Shown here piece after piece: positions 62,072-63,661 of a stretch of 63,661 bases of DNA. A model generated the notes under the pieces. That model had not been told where the DNA came from, did not search any database, and worked only from the letters and a program-made list of their open reading frames with translations. Numbering within the stretch: the first letter of the stretch is position 1; each line of letters starts with the position of its first letter. The stretch spans positions 187,511-251,171 of the forward strand of contig JAJQED010000008.1 in assembly GCA_021201825.1 (NCBI GenBank), written 5' to 3'. This DNA comes from Alistipes sp. GTDB lineage: Bacteria; Bacteroidota; Bacteroidia; Bacteroidales; Rikenellaceae. The position numbers and the translations under genes are program-made.

Positions 62072-63234
62072 CAGGGGCAGGTATTTTTGGGTTCTTTCCC
62101 GAACTTGCGGGCTATCCAGCGGGGGAACATCACTGCCCCGACGATCAGGTAGGGGTAATAGGTGATACCCCTCCACAGGAACGCTACCAGCGCGGCGGCG
62201 CTCAGCTGCAGAGCCAGCGGCACTTCGATAAGGTCGCTGCAGAAGTTGGTGAAAATATATTCGGCGAATCCGCTGCCACCGGGGGTAGGTATCACCAGCA
62301 TCACTATCCACATCACAAGCTGTTTGGCGAACAGTAGGAAATGGTCGCTTACGGCGAAAAACGCCATCACGAGGGCGTTGGCCACCAGATAGCGCGAGGT
62401 CCATGACAGGAATGTCGAGGCGAACGCCGATGCCCAGAACCGTTTACCCTGCCGCCGCAACTCGCGCGAACTGTTGACAATATCGGTGCCGACCTTGTTC
62501 ATGTCACGGTACCACCGCCTGAGCCACCCCATCCGGAACACCCTCATAAGCAGCCATTTCAAGCCTCGCGGATTAAAGAAAAGCCCGTAACTCAGGATGA
62601 CGAGGTAGATCAGTTTAAGACTGTAGGCTATCACCGCGATGCTGATTATCCCCGTCTCGAGTATTCCCTCCCCGACCGGGGTGTGGAACAGCCTTGTGGG
62701 ACCGATGATCACTACCAGCAGGGGGAACATTATAATGAAATAGAGCTCGTCCAGGAACGACGTAAGCATCACGATGGCCGAACTGCGGCCTACCGAGATA
62801 CCCTCCTTGTGGATATAGAGCAGCGCGACGCTCGTACCGCCGACCGCCGACGGGGTCACGGCCGAAGTAAATTCCCAGAGCATTATTACCCGCAAGCATT
62901 GGCCCCATGAAAGGTCGCCGCCGCTGAGGGTCCGCAGGCGCAGGATATACCCGAAGTCGCGTCCGGCCATGAAAACGATGGCCAGCAGAAGCCAGAAAAG
63001 TGAGCCCAGGCGGAAATCTATGTCGCCGAAGACGGCCGGGTCGAAATCTTTCCAGAAGAGCCACACGATCACCGCAAGGCCTATCAGGACCGGATAGATG
63101 GCCCGCCGGAGCTTAATGGAGGGAACGGCGGCGGGGTCTACCTCGGCGGCATGGTCGCGAGCGGGTTCGGCCGCACCCGCCGTATCTGCGGGGACGCATT
63201 TGCCAAGTTCCGTATGTCCGTTTTCCGTTTCCAT
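62071..63234 (-). CDS. Lysylphosphatidylglycerol synthase/flippase-type membrane protein
   Basis: A 387-residue polytopic membrane protein of the UPF0104/LPG_synthase_TM family, related to the flippase half of MprF. It has an N-terminal cytoplasmic tail of about 40 residues and then about seven or eight helices. Family blocks are AVTPSAVGGTSVALLYIH and LVIPTPGGSGFAEYIF. It lacks a synthase domain, so lipid translocation rather than aminoacylation is likely. The ATG at 63234 lies close to a -7 box, which excludes the TTG at 63249. Confidence 0.88.
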   Translation of the reverse strand: METENGHTELGKCVPADTAGAAEPARDHAAEVDPAAVPSIKLRRAIYPVLIGLAVIVWLFWKDFDPAVFGDIDFRLGSLFWLLLAIVFMAGRDFGYILRLRTLSGGDLSWGQCLRVIMLWEFTSAVTPSAVGGTSVALLYIHKEGISVGRSSAIVMLTSFLDELYFIIMFPLLVVIIGPTRLFHTPVGEGILETGIISIAVIAYSLKLIYLVILSYGLFFNPRGLKWLLMRVFRMGWLRRWYRDMNKVGTDIVNSSRELRRQGKRFWASAFASTFLSWTSRYLVANALVMAFFAVSDHFLLFAKQLVMWIVMLVIPTPGGSGFAEYIFTNFCSDLIEVPLALQLSAAALVAFLWRGITYYPYLIVGAVMFPRWIARKFGKEPKNTCP

Positions 63235-63246
63235 GGGATTTAACGA

Positions 63247-63254
63247 CAAAGATA
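63247..63254 (-). promoter_or_regulatory. Promoter -7 box of the flippase-rnpA-yidD operon
   Basis: The complement of CAAAGATA reads TATCTTTG, matching TAnnTTTG, 12 bases before the ATG. The mRNA would be nearly leaderless. Confidence 0.65.
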
Positions 63255-63324
63255 GAAAAGTTGGGATTCACAGCCCGTGATTTTATGCAGACCGTAACTA
63301 TTTTTCCGGACGGCCGGTCTCCAC

Positions 63325-63401
63325 GGCGTATGCGGCGTACACGGTGTATACGGTGAATATAGGGCGCACACGGTGTATGCAGTATTCGCAGTGTACGCGG
63401 C
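63325..63401. repeat. Degenerate 9-bp minisatellite
   Basis: Eight tandem units follow a 9-base period, with one 11-base unit at 63361-63371. Examples are GGCGTATGC, GGCGTACAC, GGTGTATAC, GGTGAATAT, GGTGTATGC and AGTGTACGC. The consensus is close to GGTGTAYRC. It lies upstream of the flippase promoter and outside any believable gene. Confidence 0.75.
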
Positions 63402-63540
63402 AAGCCAAGGCAAGCCGCCCGACGGATCGGTCCAAACCCTGTTCCAAACCGACTGGCGGAACGGGATATTAAATTATGGGATGGGAAAAAAAGAGGGCTT
63501 TTTTATGGATATGCTCCCCGGTAGCGGGAATCCTGTCACT

Positions 63541-63661
63541 ACGAACGTTTCATCCTCATTGCGAACATTCTTCGTCATTGCGAACGCAATTAAGCAATCT
63601 CTTTCTTTTCCCCGTCATTGCGAGGGCTGAAAGCCCGAAGCAATCTCGGTCTTTGAGTTTC
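63541..63661. repeat. REP-like repeat cluster at the right edge
   Basis: Units of the same family as at 1-185, 2.1-2.7 kb and 21.5-22.1 kb: CGTCATTGCGAACGCAA and CGTCATTGCGAGGGCTGAAA with GAAGCAATCTCGG. The cluster is cut by the end of the window. Confidence 0.8.

Noticed and set aside
1-63661. CRISPR arrays
   Set aside because: The repeats present are REP-like palindromes with variable spacing and no regular unique spacers, and no cas genes are found.

Overview
The window reads as chromosomal DNA of a GC-rich member of the Bacteroidota, probably Bacteroidales and perhaps an Alistipes/Rikenellaceae-like gut anaerobe. That placement is inferred from several things: Bacteroidetes-type -7 promoter motifs (TAnnTTTG) in front of many genes, weak ribosome binding sites, a Bacteroidetes-type three-gene succinate dehydrogenase/fumarate reductase, fimbrillin-family lipoproteins, an RteC homologue, and DUF3575, HU-SPOR and PspC/PadR families. 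No species call is possible from sequence alone.

Layout. 1-2760: a tandem composite repeat, peptidase E, a glucosaminidase-LysM protein and REP-like repeats. 2800-9021: a long leftward run (cvpA, rsgA, trmH, two SH3-like secreted paralogues, a class III aminotransferase, radC). 9100-19800: a GH2 protein that seems to have lost its catalytic acids, 5-formyl-THF cyclo-ligase, the sdhCAB/frd operon, a lipoprotein, efp, ubiX, an iron alcohol dehydrogenase and an orphan protein. 19788-20040: a promoter followed by a highly structured non-coding stretch, probably an RNA gene, then a U32 protein. 21470-22130: a second repeat cluster. 22160-32112: dnaX (with an A10 slippery run that can yield a short gamma product), an esterase, a CotH-like lipoprotein, folD, a START-like protein, pyrE, a NUDIX hydrolase and an S9 peptidase. 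32350-40277: two tandem lgt genes, an HU-SPOR protein, a PspC/PadR envelope-stress operon, pfkA and a DUF6794 protein. 40541-41774: a HAD phosphatase and an orphan.

42487-45876 looks like a fragment of a Bacteroidetes mobile element (ardA, two excisionase-like HTH genes, a RibD/DHFR-like gene, and rteC broken by one in-frame stop). Next to it, 46028-55162 is a fimbrial/adhesin locus: a plain fimbrillin, two fimbrillins fused to C-type-lectin-like domains (SUMF1 and FISUMP), a DUF3575 outer-membrane protein, a small upstream protein, and a TPR-transmembrane-AraC regulator. An initiator tRNA-Met follows. 55700-60829 is a five-gene HdrCBA/Qmo-like iron-sulfur electron-transfer operon with a membrane cytochrome-b-like/HdrD-like subunit. 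The right end carries yidD, rnpA and a flippase-like membrane protein, then a 9-bp minisatellite and more REP-like repeats.

Points of most interest: the built-in dnaX slippage/frameshift signal, the structured RNA candidate at 19.8 kb, a palindrome-bounded repeat element whose stem differs between copies with compensating changes, the two fimbrillin-lectin fusions with DGR-like variable C-termini, and the Hdr/Qmo-like complex. No CRISPR array, rRNA, integrase, transposase or reverse transcriptase was found.
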